This document shows, piece by piece, positions 62,346-64,000 of a stretch of 64,000 nt of DNA; the first letter of the stretch is position 1, and the number at the start of each line of letters is the position of its first letter. The stretch lies in NCBI RefSeq assembly GCF_001610875.1, contig NZ_CP011272.1, positions 5,561,988-5,625,987 of the forward strand, read 5' to 3'. This DNA comes from Pirellula sp. SH-Sr6A. GTDB taxonomy: Bacteria > Planctomycetota > Planctomycetia > Pirellulales > Pirellulaceae. Below the pieces are notes generated by a model that saw only the letters and a list, made by a program, of their open reading frames with translations, was not told the DNA's origin and did no database searches. The position numbers were made by a program, and so were the translations under genes.

Positions 62346-63248
62346 CTAGGATCGAGACAGTTGCGATGCGATCGCGATGGTCTGAGCGTGGATATCGACA
62401 ATGTCGTGGATGTCGAAAGCATACCCCCCCGCCATTGCAATCGCAGTTGGTATTTTGCGTTCTTTGGCAAATGCGAGGACCATTTGGTCGCGCGCGGATA
62501 GTCCCGCTTTGGTCAATTTGAGTCTTCCGAGTCGATCGTTTTCAAAAGGATCCGCACCTGCGAGGTAGATCATGAGATCGAAAGGGCCAGCGGCGTCGCA
62601 TTGGTGGAGAGCCGATTCGAGGGCGTCGAGATACGGCTGATCGGTGGTGCCATCGGGGAGATCGACATCCAGGGAGCTCGGGTGTTTGCGGAGTGGAAAG
62701 TTTTTCGCACCGTGGATCGAAAAGGTGAAGACATTTGGGTCTGTTCCCATGATGTGTGCAGTGCCATTTCCTTGGTGAACATCGCAATCGACAACCAGAG
62801 CGCTTCCAATCGTTTGTTCGTCAAGCAACGTTCGGATGGTGACGGCAGCATCGTTGAACACGCAGAACCCTTCGCCCGCGTCGCGCATTGCATGGTGCGT
62901 ACCACCCGCCATATTCACCGCCAATCCCTCCGACATCGCGGCGCGGGCGGCAGCCAGTGTGGCCCCGCTGCTTCGGAGAGAGCGTTCTACCATTTTCTCG
63001 GACCAGGGGAATCCGATCCGTTTCATTTCCTGTTCGCTGAGACTGCCGGCGAGAACGCGATCGATGTAGGAGTCGCAGTGGGCAAGCCCAAGTTGATGCC
63101 GGGATACGGCGTTGGGGACAAGGAGCACATCGGACGCGTGGACGGGATTCGACACGACTCTATCTCGCAGCAATCGATACTTGGACATCGGAAACCGATG
63201 CCCATCGGGAAGCGGGAGTTCGAAGTGGTCCGTGTAGAAGAGTTTCAC
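62346..63248 (-). CDS. histone deacetylase-family hydrolase (AcuC/polyamine deacetylase type)
   Basis: A 300-residue zinc deacylase with GTG start. Charge-relay His pair in AGGTHHA (118-119), zinc ligands D156 and H158 in VVDCDVHQGNGTA, a third Asp in LAGADPFENDR, and a Gly-rich motif MAGGYAF in place of the usual Tyr loop GGY. This looks complete. Bacterial relatives act on acetylated polyamines, acetoin-linked enzymes or proteins. The substrate cannot be read from context. Confidence 0.9.
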   Translation of the reverse strand: MKLFYTDHFELPLPDGHRFPMSKYRLLRDRVVSNPVHASDVLLVPNAVSRHQLGLAHCDSYIDRVLAGSLSEQEMKRIGFPWSEKMVERSLRSSGATLAAARAAMSEGLAVNMAGGTHHAMRDAGEGFCVFNDAAVTIRTLLDEQTIGSALVVDCDVHQGNGTAHIMGTDPNVFTFSIHGAKNFPLRKHPSSLDVDLPDGTTDQPYLDALESALHQCDAAGPFDLMIYLAGADPFENDRLGRLKLTKAGLSARDQMVLAFAKERKIPTAIAMAGGYAFDIHDIVDIHAQTIAIASQLSRS

Positions 63249-63297
63249 AGAGGCAATGGAGACCTAGCCGGCGAATGGAAGTGGGCGAGTCGATTCG

Positions 63298-63777
63298 TTA
63301 GCGGTCGGTCGAATCGGCGTCGAAGGAGGAGATCACCAGATCGCCGCGGGTATCGATCGCGGCTTCTGCGAACGACTCGTCCGTTTCCCAGATGCGGACT
63401 CGCGTCGCTATGGCTCCGACGTCGGCAAGCAGTTGAGGGCAGACTTCCTCGAGCAGGTATCTGGCCATGTTCTCGGCAGTGGGGTTATAGGGCATCAAGA
63501 ACAATCGCGATGGCTTGACCATTTGGAGTGCTTCGATGGCGTTTTGGTCTTTCTCGTAAACCAGAAAGCTGTGGTCCCAGTGCTCGTCGAGCCATCCTTT
63601 GCATTTGGATTTGAGGTGGGAGAAGTCCATGACTCGTCCAACGGAGTCTTGGGATTCCCCGGTGACAAAAAAATCCGCGACGTAGTTGTGGCCGTGGAAG
63701 TGCTCGCACTTTCCACCATGCTTGAAAAGGCGGTGGCCGGCACAGAACTTGATCCGACGCATGATGGTGAGGCTCAT
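63298..63777 (-). CDS. 6-pyruvoyltetrahydropterin synthase/QueD family protein
   Basis: A 159-residue protein from ATG 63777. Zinc His residues H15 (CAGHRL), H28 and H30 (CEHFHGHNY), catalytic Cys C24, a DFSHLK motif, WDHSFL, NPTAENMA and the pterin-binding Glu in RIWETDES. QueD makes carboxytetrahydropterin for queuosine; PTPS homologs also serve pterin and folate routes. No other que genes are in view. Confidence 0.9.
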   Translation of the reverse strand: MSLTIMRRIKFCAGHRLFKHGGKCEHFHGHNYVADFFVTGESQDSVGRVMDFSHLKSKCKGWLDEHWDHSFLVYEKDQNAIEALQMVKPSRLFLMPYNPTAENMARYLLEEVCPQLLADVGAIATRVRIWETDESFAEAAIDTRGDLVISSFDADSTDR

Positions 63778-63824
63778 TTTCAATTCCTGGGTGTAGGGAG
63801 GATCGTGTATTTATTGTCAGAGTA

Positions 63825-64000
63825 TTATCCGCCGCTGGAAAGCTTTGGGTTCGATTTGTGGCGGTCGGCGTCTCGGTTGGTTTTCTTGTCCAAGTTCTTC
63901 AGGATGGCTTGGGTGAGGTCGACATTCGTTTGGTTTGCCAAGCAGACCAAAACGAAGAGAATGTCGGCCATTTCATCTGCGAGGTCGCGCTCGAGATCGG
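63825..64000 (-). CDS. MazG-like nucleotide pyrophosphohydrolase, C-terminal part
   Basis: The minus strand from the window edge encodes DLERDLADEMADILFVLVCL, then ANQTNVDLTQAILKNLDKKT and a polar tail ending SNPKLSSGG at TAA 63825. E-x-x-D-x-x-x-x-L is the metal-binding EXXD part of the MazG/dUTPase fold. The N-terminal E-x-x-E pair is beyond the window. Such enzymes remove non-canonical or excess NTPs. Confidence 0.75.
   Translation of the reverse strand, partial: DLERDLADEMADILFVLVCLANQTNVDLTQAILKNLDKKTNRDADRHKSNPKLSSGG

Overview
The window reads as planctomycete chromosome, most likely Pirellulaceae. The evidence is a DUF1559 prepilin-like protein, a DUF4198 protein, a Cys-rich secreted protein, small membrane proteins starting with NPYxxP, an SHD1-domain secreted protein, and several families of GC-rich hairpin repeats between genes. 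The right 25 kb is ordinary housekeeping sequence. The left 38 kb is accessory DNA with insertion sequences, gene remnants and many small genes of unknown function.

Left accessory region (1-20.3 kb). Small membrane-protein genes on the minus strand are followed by a hairpin-repeat zone and a BlaI/M56 regulatory pair. From about 8.0 to 19.8 kb the layout is striking. Short genes lie head to tail, plus strand up to 15.5 kb and minus strand from there to 19.8 kb. Most are followed by an imperfect palindrome of about 85-100 bp whose 5' arm overlaps the stop codon and whose 3' arm ends just before the next start codon. This looks like an integron-type cassette array without a visible integrase. 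An IS110/IS1111-type element and an IS256-type element sit inside it. Broken genes are frequent: an IS66 remnant, a gene with an in-frame TGA, and a truncated HExxH paralog.

Putative island (20.4-38.7 kb). A 21-bp near-copy of the 3' end of tRNA-Ser(GCU) at 20405 lies exactly 18,300 bp from the intact tRNA, in direct orientation, with two decayed tyrosine-recombinase C-termini between them. The island carries a translationally coupled operon of an SMC-like ATPase, a HEAT-repeat histidine kinase and a response regulator with two DNA-binding modules. It also carries an Mrr-like restriction endonuclease, a ribbon-helix-helix protein, a TGA-interrupted IS256 transposase and a planctomycete surface/secretion cluster (Cys-rich protein, DUF1559, DUF4198, PQQ-type propeller). 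The ATPase/kinase/regulator operon is the best candidate for an undescribed, possibly defensive, signalling system.

Core region (38.7-64 kb). This holds tRNA-Ser, a glycine betaine/choline-type ABC transporter (fused permease-binding protein plus ATPase), a PlsC-like acyltransferase, a lipoprotein coupled to purC, a Tat-exported xylose-isomerase-like protein, a NarL-type regulator, an alpha/beta hydrolase, an amino-acid-kinase-fold protein, a Mur-ligase paralog lacking hallmark motifs, gatB, an FHA-GAF histidine kinase, an aromatic/aspartate aminotransferase, dnaG-rpoD, a GT39-like membrane protein, a histone-deacetylase-family hydrolase, a QueD/PTPS protein and the end of a MazG-like gene.
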